DNA of 64,000 nucleotides from Bradyrhizobium canariense (GCF_018130465.1 NZ_JAFCKJ010000002.1:620001-684000), one strand, 5' to 3'. Counted from the stretch's first letter, positions 18,420 to 27,263 are shown. A program made the numbers and translations. The notes: generated by a model not told the origin, from the letters alone.

Positions 18420-18558
18420 TGTCGTCCCGGCGAAGGCCGGGACCCATAAACACAGGACGCGGTTTGGGGCGAAGCTGGTAACTCCGAGTCTCTGGTAACT
18501 TCGAGTCTTCGCAAAACGATTGCTGCGGCGTATGGGTCCCGGCTTTCGCCGGACGACA
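18420..18558. repeat. Interspersed hairpin repeat, class A, with internal duplication
   Basis: Class A arms (gtcgtcccggcgaaggccgg on the left; a right arm missing one G, ggctttcgccggacgac) surround a spacer. A short module is duplicated in it: 'ctggtaactccgagtct' is followed at once by 'ctggtaacttcgagtct'. It separates the convergent MFS and D-aminoacylase genes and fills most of the 217-bp gap. Confidence 0.87.
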
Positions 18559-18601
18559 GCGAGAGTGAGGTGCGGCTTTCGCGCCTCAGACGCAGTCTTC
18601 G

Positions 18602-20317
18602 CTAATTCACTCCCTGAGCACCCCGGATCAACTTCCCCGGCCGGCTTCGCGTTGCCTCGCCGTGCCGTCGCGTCACGACGCCCGACACGATCGTCGCCTC
18701 GTACCCGTCGACATCCTGCAACAGCCGCCGTCCGCCCACCGGCAGATCGTAATGCACCTTCGGCGGATGCAGGTGCAGCCGGTCGTAATCGATCACGTTG
18801 AGATCGGCCTTGTAGCCGGGCGCGATCAGCCCGCGATCGGTGAGGCCGACCGAGAGCGCGGTCTTGCGCGATTGCGCGGCGACCACGAACGGGATCGTCA
18901 GCTTCTCGCCGCGCTTGCGGTCCCGCGTCCAGTGCGTCAGCAGATAGGTCGGAAAGCTCGCATCGCAGATGATGCCGCAATGCGCGCCGCCGTCCGAGAG
19001 GCCGGGCACGGATTGCGGATCGATCAGCATCTCGCGCGTCGCATCCAGATTGCCGTCGGCATAGTTGAGGAACGGCACATAGAGCATGCCGCGGCCCCCG
19101 TCCGACAGCATCGCCTCATAGGCGAGCTCCTCCGGCTGCCGGCCCTGCTTGCGCGCCTGCGGGCCCAGCGCGTTCGCCGGCGGCTGCTCGTAATCGGGGG
19201 GATCGCCGAGCAAGAACATCTTGTCGTAGTTGGGACGGAAGAACAGCGGATCGTCGGTCGCGGTCGCGGTTTCGCTCAGGATCGCCTTGCGCACTTCGCT
19301 CTGGTGCAGCCGCGCCAGCCGCTCCTTCAACGGCAGATGCGCGATCGCCTTGTAGCTCGGATGGGTCTGGAACGGGTTTCGCGACAGCTCCAATCCGAGC
19401 AAGAGGCCGACCGGGCGGGCGGCGATCTGCGCCGTGATCGAGAGACCGCGCTTCGCTGCCGCGTTGATCTCGTCCAGCGTCTGGCGCCAGCGCTGCGGCG
19501 ACTTGTCGTTCTGCGTGATCGAGAACGAGATCGGGCACTTCGTGGCATCAGCCACCCGCAGCATCATCGGCAGGTCTTCGTCGATGGTGGAGAGGTCGAG
19601 CACGAATTGCAGCACGCTGCGGCCCTCGCGATGCATCGCGCCCGCAATCGCGGTGAGCTCGTCCTCGCCGGCCTTCAGCGTCGGGGTGAAATCGCCGGTC
19701 GAGGTGCGATGGTTGAGCGTGCGCGAGGTCGAGAAGCCCAACGCGCCCGAGCGCACCGCTTCGCCCGCGAGCTTTGCCATTGCCGCGTTGTCCTCGGCGG
19801 TCGAGGGATCGCGGCGCGCGCCGCGCTCGCCCATGACATAGACGCGCAGCGCGGCGTGCGGCAGCTGTGCGCCGACATCGATGTCGAAATCGCGCCTGGA
19901 GAGCCAGTCCATGTAGTCCGGAAAGCTTTCCCAGGCCCAGGGAATGCCGGCGCTGAGCACCGGCTCGGGAATGTCCTCGACGCCTTCCATGAGCTGGATC
20001 AGGCGGGTGTGATCGACAGGCTTGCACGGCGCAAAGCCGACGCCGCAATTGCCCATGATCGCGGTGGTGACGCCGTTCTGCGACGACGGCGTGATGTCCT
20101 GGCTCCAGGTGACCTGGCCGTCGTAATGCGTGTGCACGTCGACGAAGCCCGGCGTCACCAGCCTTCCGCGCGCGTCGATCTCTTCCCGTCCTGTTGATGC
20201 AATCTTTCCAACGTCGCTGATCCTGCCGCCGGTGATGGCGACGTCAGCCTCAAACAGCTCGCCGCCACGTCCATCCGCGACGGTGCCGCCGCGGATCACG
20301 AGATCAGGGATGCTCAT
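18602..20317 (-). CDS. N-acyl-D-amino-acid deacylase / D-aminoacylase family amidohydrolase
   Basis: Zinc-dependent amidohydrolase, 571 aa, expected to release free D-amino acids (or dehydrate-type ureide products) from N-acyl substrates in the cytoplasm. The first metal motif VTPGFVDVHTHYDGQ has His62 and His64, and the bridging Cys is in IMGNCGVGFAPC (about residue 92). A long C-terminal region ends with the composite beta-domain. The start at 20317 (MSIPDLVIRGG) is the family's usual N-terminus; the open frame before it is not family-like. It lies 79 bp downstream of an MFS transporter on the same strand, which suggests an uptake-plus-hydrolysis pair. Many proteins annotated this way have unknown natural substrates. 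Confidence 0.9.
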   Translation of the reverse strand: MSIPDLVIRGGTVADGRGGELFEADVAITGGRISDVGKIASTGREEIDARGRLVTPGFVDVHTHYDGQVTWSQDITPSSQNGVTTAIMGNCGVGFAPCKPVDHTRLIQLMEGVEDIPEPVLSAGIPWAWESFPDYMDWLSRRDFDIDVGAQLPHAALRVYVMGERGARRDPSTAEDNAAMAKLAGEAVRSGALGFSTSRTLNHRTSTGDFTPTLKAGEDELTAIAGAMHREGRSVLQFVLDLSTIDEDLPMMLRVADATKCPISFSITQNDKSPQRWRQTLDEINAAAKRGLSITAQIAARPVGLLLGLELSRNPFQTHPSYKAIAHLPLKERLARLHQSEVRKAILSETATATDDPLFFRPNYDKMFLLGDPPDYEQPPANALGPQARKQGRQPEELAYEAMLSDGGRGMLYVPFLNYADGNLDATREMLIDPQSVPGLSDGGAHCGIICDASFPTYLLTHWTRDRKRGEKLTIPFVVAAQSRKTALSVGLTDRGLIAPGYKADLNVIDYDRLHLHPPKVHYDLPVGGRRLLQDVDGYEATIVSGVVTRRHGEATRSRPGKLIRGAQGVN

Positions 20318-20396
20318 GGTGTTTCTTCCCGATGGTTGTTTTGCTTGGGCGCATTTTCGGGCGCGCAGGCGTGGTGTCAACCGCGGGGAAGTGCGT

Positions 20397-21617
20397 TCAG
20401 GGTTGCGTCGCGACCGTGGCTTTCGCCTTCCGCTCCGTGAACGGCGACAGCACCACCGTCGCGGCCATGAAGATCACGGAGGCGCCGAACACCCAATGCG
20501 GCGCGCTCTGGTCCATGATCCAGCCGAACAGCAGCGGGCTGACGATGCCGCCGAGATTGAAGCCGGTGGAGACGATACCGAAGGCGCGGCCGGCCGCGCC
20601 GGGAGGGGCTGCATTGCGCACCAGCATGTCGCGCGAGGGCGCGATCACGCCGGAAAGGAATCCCGCGGTCGCCATCGTGGCGGTCAGCGCCCAGCCCGGC
20701 AGCGTGACCAGCGCGATCAGCAGCACGATCGCCGCGTTCGCGGCGAAGCAAGCGGCGGCGACATAGCCGTGGCGCTCGGTGTGGTCGGCAAGGAAGCCGC
20801 CCGCGAGCACGCCGGCGGCGCTTGCACCGAGGAAGGCGGTGAGCGCGACATTGGCCGCGGAATAGGTCGCGCCATAGCCACTCATCAGCGCCACCACGCC
20901 GAAATTGTTGATGCCGGCGACGGACAGGCTGAGCAGCATGAACAGCGCCGTCAGCGTGATCAGCGCCGGCGTGATCACGGCCTGCTTTGGTGCGTTCTCG
21001 GTGCCGGGCTTCGTCTTGTGCGCGCCGGCATCGGGAATGTTCATGGTCACCAGCAACACCGCGACCAGAACGCCGATCGCGCCCGATGCGATCAGCGCGC
21101 CGGCACCGCCGGACACGGTGACCAGTGCGGCGACGATCGCCGGCGCCACCGCGCCGCCGAAATAGCCGGCAAAGGTATGGATCGAGAAGGCGCGGCCCAT
21201 CCGCGCTTCGTCCATGTGCTCGGCGAGGATGGCGTAATCGGCGGGATGGTAGACGCTGTTGGCGAGCCCGAGCAGCACGGCGCAGGCGATCAGCGAGGTG
21301 TAGCTCAGATGCAGGCCGAGCAGGATCAGCGCGAAGCCGCCGAGGGTGAGGCCGCCCAGCAGGATCCTTCGCGCGCCAAAATGGTCGACGAGATAGCCGG
21401 TCGGCGCCTGCGTCAGCCCCGAGACCACGGCGGACACGGTCAGCGCGAAGCCGAGCTCGATATAGCCGACGCCGAGCTGGCTCTTCAGGAACGGGAACAG
21501 CATCGGCAGGACCAGCAGATGGAAATGGCTGACCCAATGCGCGATCGAAATTCCCGTCAGCGTGCGCAGCGCGCTGTCCGCCTTGCCTTGCTGCGGTGCG
21601 GCGAGAACGTCGACCAT
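20397..21617 (-). CDS. MFS transporter
   Basis: Twelve-helix major facilitator, 406 aa. It begins with a short cytoplasmic tail and HWVSHFHLLVLPMLFPFLKSQ, a pattern seen in sugar-efflux/fosmidomycin-resistance-like MFS members. The loop 2-3 motif appears as GYLVDHFGARRILLGG (about 75-90), and the second half carries GGFLADHTERHGYV. It is followed, after 79 bp, by the D-aminoacylase gene, so it may import an N-acyl amino acid or export a product. The C-terminal tail is Lys-rich and short. Confidence 0.88.
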   Translation of the reverse strand: MVDVLAAPQQGKADSALRTLTGISIAHWVSHFHLLVLPMLFPFLKSQLGVGYIELGFALTVSAVVSGLTQAPTGYLVDHFGARRILLGGLTLGGFALILLGLHLSYTSLIACAVLLGLANSVYHPADYAILAEHMDEARMGRAFSIHTFAGYFGGAVAPAIVAALVTVSGGAGALIASGAIGVLVAVLLVTMNIPDAGAHKTKPGTENAPKQAVITPALITLTALFMLLSLSVAGINNFGVVALMSGYGATYSAANVALTAFLGASAAGVLAGGFLADHTERHGYVAAACFAANAAIVLLIALVTLPGWALTATMATAGFLSGVIAPSRDMLVRNAAPPGAAGRAFGIVSTGFNLGGIVSPLLFGWIMDQSAPHWVFGASVIFMAATVVLSPFTERKAKATVATQP

Positions 21618-21726
21618 TGCAGTTCCGTTTCACGTCCTTTGGAGACGCGCAAACTATCGGGCAGAGCGGTTATTTGTCCATGAACGCAGGCGCATGGCAG
21701 TAGCGCGGGCGGGGGCGATTCCCCGC

Positions 21727-21856
21727 TCGTCGTCCTGGCGAAAGCCAGGACCCATTCCCACAGGGAGTAGTTTGGCGAAGACTCGTCGTTTGGTATTGCG
21801 ACCTGTCACAATCGAGGGATCACGCGGTATGGGTCCTGGCTTTCGCCAGGACGACG
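21727..21856. repeat. Interspersed hairpin repeat, class A variant (CCTGG arms)
   Basis: Inverted repeat with arms cgtcgtcctggcgaaagcca and complement, where CCCGG of other copies is replaced by CCTGG in both arms. The compensating changes keep the stem intact. The spacer holds the class A modules in reversed order ('gggagtagtttggcgaagac' near the left, 'atcacgcggtatgggtcc' on the right). It lies in the 277-bp space between the MFS gene and the small acidic protein. Confidence 0.87.
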
Positions 21857-21894
21857 GCGGAGAGGAGGCGCGAGTCGCCAAAACACAGGCAGTC

Positions 21895-22068
21895 TCACAA
21901 CGGCTCGTCGTCCGCCCCGTAGCGGTCGCGCTTCGGCGTTGCGATGTCGCCGTCTTCGGAATCATCGTCGTCGGTGTCGCGCGGAGGCGGGGGCTTCTTC
22001 GCCTTGTCTTCCGCTGGCTTGTTGTCCGCAATTTTGGGCGGCTCGCTCGGCTTGCCGATCTTGGCCAT
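21895..22068 (-). CDS. Small disordered hydrophilic protein (57 aa), function unknown
   Basis: A short frame beginning MAKIGKPSEPPKIADNK, rich in Lys, Pro and Asp, with the run RDTDDDDSEDGD and ending DDEPL. No hydrophobic core is visible, so it should be intrinsically disordered and cytoplasmic. A weak GGGA lies 7 bases before the ATG. It is 88 bp downstream of the MBL-rhodanese gene on the same strand. I do not recognise the family. Support is compositional only: Asp/Lys/Pro distribution is unlike the Arg/Ala-rich antisense frames common in this DNA. Confidence 0.5.
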   Translation of the reverse strand: MAKIGKPSEPPKIADNKPAEDKAKKPPPPRDTDDDDSEDGDIATPKRDRYGADDEPL

Positions 22069-22155
22069 GGCTGGTCCCGGATGGTGATGCTGCACCCGAT
22101 TCTATCCGGAAGATATGTGCGGTACCTGACTTATCTCAAGCCGTCGGCGAGGCGG

Positions 22156-23193
22156 TCAGTGCACCACCGGCCCGCCGGCCTTCTTCCAGGCATCGATGCC
22201 GCCGGCGATATGCGCGGTGTTGGTGAGGCCGGCTTCCTTGGCGGCGGCTACAGCCATCGCCGAGCGTTCGCCGAAGGCGCAGAAGAACACGACGCGGCGG
22301 CCGGTGGCGGCCGCGACCTCGCGCAGCATGCCACCGGGCTTGAGGCTGTCCTCGACGGACGGATAGGGCGTATGCAGCGCGCCTTCGAGCATGCCGTGCT
22401 TCATCCGCTCATTGGTCTCGCGGAGATCGACCAGCAGGATATCGGGACGGCCGAGGCTGCGGATCGCCTCGACGGCGTGGAGCGCGCGGCCCTCTTTCTC
22501 CAGCTCCTCCTGGTGCAGGCCGACATGCATGTTGGCGGGCACCGCGACGTCCATCATCTTCGGATTGGGCAGCTTCAGATTGGCCATCAGCTCGATATAG
22601 TCGTCGACCGAGCGCACCTGGAGCCGCGGATTGTAGCGCTTCTCTTCGCCGATGGTGGAGACGGTGTCGCCCTTGTAGTCATGCGCCGGAAACACCATCG
22701 TCTCGTCCGGCAGCTTGAGCAGGCGGTTGAAGATCGAATCATATTGCGCGCGCGACGAGCCGTTCTGGAAATCGGTGCGGCCGGTGCCGCGGATCAGCAG
22801 CGTGTCGCCGGTGAAGACGCGGTCGCCCATCAAATAGGAATAGGAATCGTCAGTGTGGCCGGGCGTGTACATCACGTCGAGCGCCAGGCCCTCAATCGTC
22901 ACCTTGTCGCCGTCGGCAACCCGCATCGCCACCACGTCCGCCTTGGTCTGGTCGCCCATCACGGTCATGCAATGGGTGCGGTCGCGCAGCTCGCCAAGGC
23001 CGGTGACGTGGTCGGCGTGCAGATGGGTGTCCACGGCCTTGACCAGCTTGAGATCGAGCTCGCGCAGCAGCTGGCAGTAGCGATCGACCTTCTCCAGCAC
23101 GGGATCGAGGATCAGCGCCTCGCCGCCGGGGCGGCTGGCCAGGAGATAGCTGTAGGTACCCGAAACACTGTCGAAGAGCTGGCGGAAAATCAT
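22156..23193 (-). CDS. MBL-fold hydrolase (persulfide dioxygenase-like) fused to a rhodanese domain
   Basis: Two-domain protein, 345 aa. The N-terminal metallo-beta-lactamase domain (about 1-225) has the metal motif THLHADH (His57, His59, Asp61, His62), a later His in YTPGHTDDSY and Asp in VFTGDTLLIRGTGRTDFQ, all in the ETHE1/glyoxalase-II style. The C-terminal rhodanese domain (about 235-345) has the active-site loop CAFGERSA with Cys305. Such fusions are linked to oxidation of glutathione persulfide and sulfane-sulfur transfer in the cytoplasm. It lies 301 bp downstream of the DsrE gene at the end of the sox operon, on the same strand, with a hairpin repeat between them, which fits a role in sulfur metabolism. 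Confidence 0.88.
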   Translation of the reverse strand: MIFRQLFDSVSGTYSYLLASRPGGEALILDPVLEKVDRYCQLLRELDLKLVKAVDTHLHADHVTGLGELRDRTHCMTVMGDQTKADVVAMRVADGDKVTIEGLALDVMYTPGHTDDSYSYLMGDRVFTGDTLLIRGTGRTDFQNGSSRAQYDSIFNRLLKLPDETMVFPAHDYKGDTVSTIGEEKRYNPRLQVRSVDDYIELMANLKLPNPKMMDVAVPANMHVGLHQEELEKEGRALHAVEAIRSLGRPDILLVDLRETNERMKHGMLEGALHTPYPSVEDSLKPGGMLREVAAATGRRVVFFCAFGERSAMAVAAAKEAGLTNTAHIAGGIDAWKKAGGPVVH

Positions 23194-23351
23194 GGCAAGA
23201 CCCGGCGTGGAGTGATTTCAAATTCTACTATGTTTCGGGTCAAAAAGAGAAGCAATCTACTGTGTAGACAAGAAAATTTAGAAGATTTGTAGCGCGGGGA
23301 TCGCGCCGGGGTGGCAGCGTTGGGGTGGCAAATCGCGGCGTCGCCCGCCCA

Positions 23352-23459
23352 CCGCTGTCATCGCCCGCGAAAGCGGGCGATCCAGTATTCCAGAGACGGC
23401 GAGGGGATACGGAGAAGCCGCGGCGTACTGGATTCCCCGCCTTCGCGGTGAATGACACC
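23352..23459. repeat. Interspersed hairpin repeat, class E
   Basis: Left part ctgtcatcgcccgcgaaagc... contains a tight dyad (cgcccgcgaaagcgggcg). The right part carries the matching ctggattccccgccttcgcg and gaatgacac. The spacer includes 'gatccagtattccagagacgg' paired with 'ccgcggcgtactggattcc'. It occupies the 301-bp gap between the MBL-rhodanese and DsrE genes; nothing else is evident there except an A/T-rich stretch at 23220-23290. Confidence 0.78.
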
Positions 23460-23494
23460 GAGGGAGGAAGGGGCGCAGTGCCACGGCTTGGGGA

Positions 23495-23956
23495 TTACGG
23501 CCGCACCACCGTGTACCCGTTCTCGCTGAGAAACAGGATCTGCCCGACCCCGACCTGCACCGGCGTGGCCGCGGGGATGAACTCCGGCCGCTTGCCCGTC
23601 TCCCGCTCGATCGTGTCGACGGTGTTGAGGCAGATGTCGAAGCGTACGCCTTGCGCGATCAGGCTCTCGACCTGCTTGCGGCGCTCGCTGCCGGTGAACA
23701 GGAGATCGATGCCGGGACCGAACGCCACCACCTCGATCGCGACCTTGTCGGGGTCGTAGGCCTTCAGCAAATTGTTGGCGACGCTGAGCACCAGAGCTTG
23801 CTTCTTCGCATCGCCATCGGAGAGCTGCAGCACGACCTTGTGCTCGGCGAACGGCTTGTCCTGGAGCGGCACCTGCTGCGCAAGAGCCGGCGGCATCGCC
23901 GCCGCCGAGGCGAGCAGCGCCAGCAGCATCGCGGATAGGATTTGCGACCGCATCAT
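23495..23956 (-). CDS. Periplasmic DsrE/DsrF-like family protein
   Basis: Exported small protein of the DsrE fold, 153 aa. A signal peptide covers about 1-26 (LSAMLLALLASAAAMPPALAQ). The mature part shows VVLQLSDGDAKKQALVLSVANNLL, the conserved DsrE start, then VEVVAFGPGIDLL and a single Cys in RFDICLNTV. DsrE-fold proteins carry sulfur on a Cys or bind sulfur compounds. The start (23956) overlaps the soxB stop by ATGA, so it is translated with the sox operon and is probably its last gene. As an exported DsrE protein in a sox operon lacking soxCD, it is a candidate sulfane-sulfur acceptor, which is an inference. Confidence 0.85.
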   Translation of the reverse strand: MMRSQILSAMLLALLASAAAMPPALAQQVPLQDKPFAEHKVVLQLSDGDAKKQALVLSVANNLLKAYDPDKVAIEVVAFGPGIDLLFTGSERRKQVESLIAQGVRFDICLNTVDTIERETGKRPEFIPAATPVQVGVGQILFLSENGYTVVRP

Positions 23957-25704
23957 CCCTGTCCTGCAATGCCCGGATTGCCCTCGACGCCTTTCAGCGT
24001 GATGCCGGAGCCGAGCCGCTCCTGCATCATCCGGCCCGAGCGCAGATATTTTGCCACCACATCCCACACCGGCGCGCCGTGCTGGCCGTTGACCGAGGCC
24101 CAGCCCGCGACCTTGTAGCGGTGGTTGGCGTTGAGCGCCTTGCTGCCATTGACCTTCAGCTCGGAGATGCGGCTGCCGATCGCCGCCGTCGGCATGCAGG
24201 TGTAGCTGAGCCCGCCGGCGCGCACCATGTCGCCGCCCTGTTGGTAATAGGGATCGGCGTTGAAGAGATTGTCGCAGACGTCTTCCAGCACGTCCTTGAT
24301 CTGCGCGCCGGTCATCTCCTGCACATAGGTCTCGGGATAGCTGATCGCGGTCTCCGCGAGCAGATCTTCCATCGTCAGCGCCTGGCCGGACAGCGCGGTG
24401 ACGCCCCAGCGGAAGCCCGGCGACAGCGCGATCTCGGCGTCAAGCTCGGTGCGCAACGCGGTGCAGATCAGTTCGTCGACCGGGCCGGCGAAATTGTCGC
24501 GGCGATACAGCAGGCGATCGGGCGTCGCGATCTTCTCCGACCAGTCGGTGACGAAGGGCGCCCGCAACCGGCCGATCAGTTCGGCCATCGCGGGATCGGG
24601 TTTCAACAGCTCGGAATAGACCGGCAGCAGATGATACCTGACGTCGCTGACCTTGCCCTTGTCGAGCGCGAGATCGAGCACGGCCAGAAATTTTCCGTTG
24701 GAGCCGGCATTGGTGACGAGCGTCGTGCCGCTCGCATTCTTCACTGCGATTGGCTGCGGGATCGCATCATGGGTATGGCCGCCGAGGATGACGTCGATGC
24801 CGGTGACGCGGCTTGCGAGCTTGAGATCGACGTCCATGCCGTTGTGCGACAGCAGGATGACCGCATCGACCTTGTCGGTGCCGCGCAAGCCATCGACATG
24901 CCTCTGGAGCTCTTCCTCGCGGATGCCGAAGGTCCAGTCCGGCGTGAACCGTTTGGGGTGCGCGATCGGCACGTAGGGGAAGGCCTGGCCGACGATGGCG
25001 ACGCGATGGCCGCCGAGCTCCTTGATCACGGAGGGCTTGAACACGCGCCCCGTCGCCTTGTCGAAGGCGGCGGCGTCGTTGAATGCGGCTTCCTCGGTGA
25101 GAAAAACGTTCTGCGCCAGGAACTCGCCCCTGAAGCGCCGGAGATTGTCGCGCAGCGCCTGCTCGCCATAGGTGAATTCCCAATGCCCGGTCATCGCCTC
25201 GACACCGAGCAGGTTTGCGGCCTCCACCATGTCGCGGCCCTGCATCATGTTGGCGAGTCCCGTGCCCTGCCAGAGATCGCCGCCGTCAACGAGCACGGAG
25301 TGTTTTTCGCCGGCATCGCCGCGCAAGCGGTCGATCAGCGTCTTCAGATGGGCGAAGCCGCCGAGCTTGCCGAAGCGGCCTGCGGACTTCTCGAACTCGA
25401 GGCAGCTGAAGGCATAGGCATCCGCGCTGTCGGGCCTGATGCCGAAATGGTCGAGGAAGGCGCGGCCGACCAGATGCGGCGGCCGTCCTGCCATCTCGCC
25501 GATCCCGATATTGACGCTGGGCTCGCGAAAATAGACCGGATTGAGTTGCGCATGCGTGTCGGTGAGGTGAAGGATGCGCGCATTGCCGAACCGTTCGAGG
25601 TCGTAAAAGCTCGCGGCCTCAGTGCCGCGCGCAAGCCGCGGCAGACTGAGCGATGCGGCGGCAAGGCCTGCACTCTTCAGGAAATCGCGGCGGCGGATCG
25701 CCAT
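23953..25704 (-). CDS. soxB: Thiosulfohydrolase SoxB
   Basis: Periplasmic di-manganese enzyme of the 5'-nucleotidase/metallophosphatase fold that hydrolyses the sulfone group from SoxY-bound intermediates, releasing sulfate; 583 aa. A Tat signal RRRDFLKSAG is at residues 4-13. Metal and active-site motifs are ILHLTDTHAQLNPVYFREPS (about 44-63), VLVDGGDLWQGTG, MTGHWEFTYG, LLSHNGMDVD and VILGGHTHDA. The C-terminal nucleotidase-like domain contains the substrate region (MVRAGGLSYTCMP). It sits 55 bp downstream of the soxK-like gene and overlaps the DsrE gene by 4 bp. Confidence 0.97.
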   Translation of the reverse strand: MAIRRRDFLKSAGLAAASLSLPRLARGTEAASFYDLERFGNARILHLTDTHAQLNPVYFREPSVNIGIGEMAGRPPHLVGRAFLDHFGIRPDSADAYAFSCLEFEKSAGRFGKLGGFAHLKTLIDRLRGDAGEKHSVLVDGGDLWQGTGLANMMQGRDMVEAANLLGVEAMTGHWEFTYGEQALRDNLRRFRGEFLAQNVFLTEEAAFNDAAAFDKATGRVFKPSVIKELGGHRVAIVGQAFPYVPIAHPKRFTPDWTFGIREEELQRHVDGLRGTDKVDAVILLSHNGMDVDLKLASRVTGIDVILGGHTHDAIPQPIAVKNASGTTLVTNAGSNGKFLAVLDLALDKGKVSDVRYHLLPVYSELLKPDPAMAELIGRLRAPFVTDWSEKIATPDRLLYRRDNFAGPVDELICTALRTELDAEIALSPGFRWGVTALSGQALTMEDLLAETAISYPETYVQEMTGAQIKDVLEDVCDNLFNADPYYQQGGDMVRAGGLSYTCMPTAAIGSRISELKVNGSKALNANHRYKVAGWASVNGQHGAPVWDVVAKYLRSGRMMQERLGSGITLKGVEGNPGIAGQG

Positions 25705-25759
25705 CCAGAAATTCTCCGCGCCCTCTCATGGTCGCAAGGCTGTTGCACTAGCGAACAGT

Positions 25760-26077
25760 CTAGCGGATTTCCATCGCCTTCCAGGCTTCTTTTTCGGTCG
25801 TGGCCTGGAAGATCGACGCCTTCGCCAGTGCCTCGGCCTCCTTGGCTGCGGCCACGGCGCGGTCGAAATCGCCGCCATCGGCCGCCTTCTTCGCTGCGGC
25901 CAGCGCCGAGACGGTCACGGTCCATTGGTGGCGCAAGCTGGCAGCCTCCTTCGAGGCGGCTTCGGCGGCGGAATAGGCCGTCTTGTAATCCGCCTCATTT
26001 GCCGCGCGCGCCGCCGGCGCGAGGCCCAAGGCGAGCAGAAAGGCGAGCACCATGGCGAGAGGAAGTGACGGCTTCAT
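25760..26077 (-). CDS. SoxK-like SoxAX-binding protein (small exported protein)
   Basis: A 105-aa exported protein with a clear signal peptide (MVLAFLLALGLAPAARAA, about 8-25) and a mature part that is almost all Ala/Lys/Glu-rich helix. It lies between soxA and soxB, overlapping soxA by 4 bp (26074-26077). In Chlorobium the order soxXYZAKB places SoxK, a SoxAX-binding protein, at exactly this position and size, and it has been reported to stimulate thiosulfate oxidation. The identification here rests on position, size and export signal; no diagnostic motif is available by eye. Confidence 0.62.
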   Translation of the reverse strand: MKPSLPLAMVLAFLLALGLAPAARAANEADYKTAYSAAEAASKEAASLRHQWTVTVSALAAAKKAADGGDFDRAVAAAKEAEALAKASIFQATTEKEAWKAMEIR

Positions 26078-26940
26078 GGCCGCGCTCCCGGTCCCGATAT
26101 CGGCAGGCCGTTGGCGACGTAGGACAGGAAATATTCGACGTCGCGATATTCATCCGCCTGCGGCTCCAGCGGAACCGCGCGGGTCTGGCTGTTGCAGGTG
26201 ACGAAGCGGCGGCTGGTCGTGCCCATGCCGCTCCATTCGGAGCGGTAGATCGGCATCGCGTTCAAAATGCCGAGCGCCGGCGCCAGGATCTCGGCGCGGA
26301 TGCGCTCGCCCGGGCTCTGCACATGGCAGCTCGCGCAGGAGAAATTCATCTGGCCGCGGCGCGTGTAGAAATAGCGCTTGCCGTTCTCGAATGCCGCGAG
26401 CGCGCGAGGATCGTCGGGGATCTTGATGTCCATCGGCTTGCCGCGCGAGGTGAAGGCCATGTAGGCCGTGAGCGAGGCCATCTCGTCCTTGACGTAGGAA
26501 TAAGGCGCCTCGCCATTGGCCTCGCGGCAGCGGTTGAGCGCCAGCTCCAGCGTGACGACCTTGCCTTCCTTATCGTCGAAATAAGGATAGTTCTGGCGGA
26601 TGCCGATGCCGCCGTTCGGGAAGCAGTCGGCATAGGTCTTGCCGTTCTTGAACGGAGTCGCGAACATCTCCTTGCCGGCGTCGAGCGCGAACTCGTAGGG
26701 CGGGAATTCCTCCTTCTCCTGCCACTGCCGCTTCATGTCCTCGTTCATGGAATAAGGGCCGTTGACGAAATCCTCGTGCTTCACGGTCGGGAATTTCTGG
26801 AAGAAGAAGTTCTGGAACGCTCTCGCATCGGCAACTGGATCGACCTTGTCGGCCGCGACCACGCGCGGAGAGGTGAGGGCGAACGCGACGAGCGCGGCGC
26901 TCAACGAACCAAGCAGGATGGAGGCGCGGGCCTTCATCAC
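26074..26940 (-). CDS. soxA: Sulfur oxidation c-type cytochrome SoxA (single-heme type)
   Basis: Catalytic subunit of the periplasmic SoxXA complex, which oxidatively couples thiosulfate to the SoxY carrier Cys; 288 aa. A signal peptide covers about 1-29. There is only one CxxCH heme site, FSCASCH (Cys202, Cys205, His206). The N-terminal domain has two isolated cysteines (106 and 138), as in single-heme SoxA proteins where a disulfide replaces the first heme. The cysteine that becomes the persulfide heme ligand is Cys249 in RRFVTCNSQTRAVP; many homologues read GCN there. The start overlaps the soxZ stop by 4 bp and its end overlaps the soxK-like start by 4 bp. Confidence 0.95.
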   Translation of the reverse strand: MMKARASILLGSLSAALVAFALTSPRVVAADKVDPVADARAFQNFFFQKFPTVKHEDFVNGPYSMNEDMKRQWQEKEEFPPYEFALDAGKEMFATPFKNGKTYADCFPNGGIGIRQNYPYFDDKEGKVVTLELALNRCREANGEAPYSYVKDEMASLTAYMAFTSRGKPMDIKIPDDPRALAAFENGKRYFYTRRGQMNFSCASCHVQSPGERIRAEILAPALGILNAMPIYRSEWSGMGTTSRRFVTCNSQTRAVPLEPQADEYRDVEYFLSYVANGLPISGPGARP

Positions 26941-27248
26941 GAGATCTTCGCGGTGGTCGTGTCCGACCCACCCTTGTTATCGGTCCAGGAGACCTTGAGG
27001 TCGTCGCCCTTCTTGGCCCCCTTGAAGCTGAACTTGACGTAGGGGTCCTTGGAGACCGCGGTGCCCCAATCGGCAACGAAGACGTCCTTGCCGTTACATT
27101 CGAATTTCAGCTGCTGGATGAAATGCGCGGGGATCAGCTCGCCTTTGGCGTCCTTGACGAAGCCGGTATCCATGGGGTGCTGGATCAGCGCCTGCACCTC
27201 GGTGATGTCGCCGTTGGCGGTGGCGCGGACGCGAATGCTGGATGCCAT
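26937..27248 (-). CDS. soxZ: Thiosulfate oxidation carrier subunit SoxZ
   Basis: Immunoglobulin-fold partner of SoxY, 103 aa, without a signal peptide; it is co-exported bound to SoxY. The sequence pattern IRVRATANGDITEVQALIQH PMDTG, later IPAHFIQQLKFECNGKDVF and the terminal WTDNKG are typical of SoxZ. It starts 15 bp after the soxY stop and overlaps soxA by 4 bp. Length and composition match the family and no residue is unusual. Confidence 0.95.
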   Translation of the reverse strand: MASSIRVRATANGDITEVQALIQHPMDTGFVKDAKGELIPAHFIQQLKFECNGKDVFVADWGTAVSKDPYVKFSFKGAKKGDDLKVSWTDNKGGSDTTTAKIS

Positions 27249-27263
27249 CTCGATCTTCCTCGC

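Noticed and set aside
24079-27042. A 987-codon open frame on the plus strand opposite the sox genes
   Set aside because: It is complementary to soxB, soxK-like and soxA, which are certain from motifs; the composition is typical antisense.
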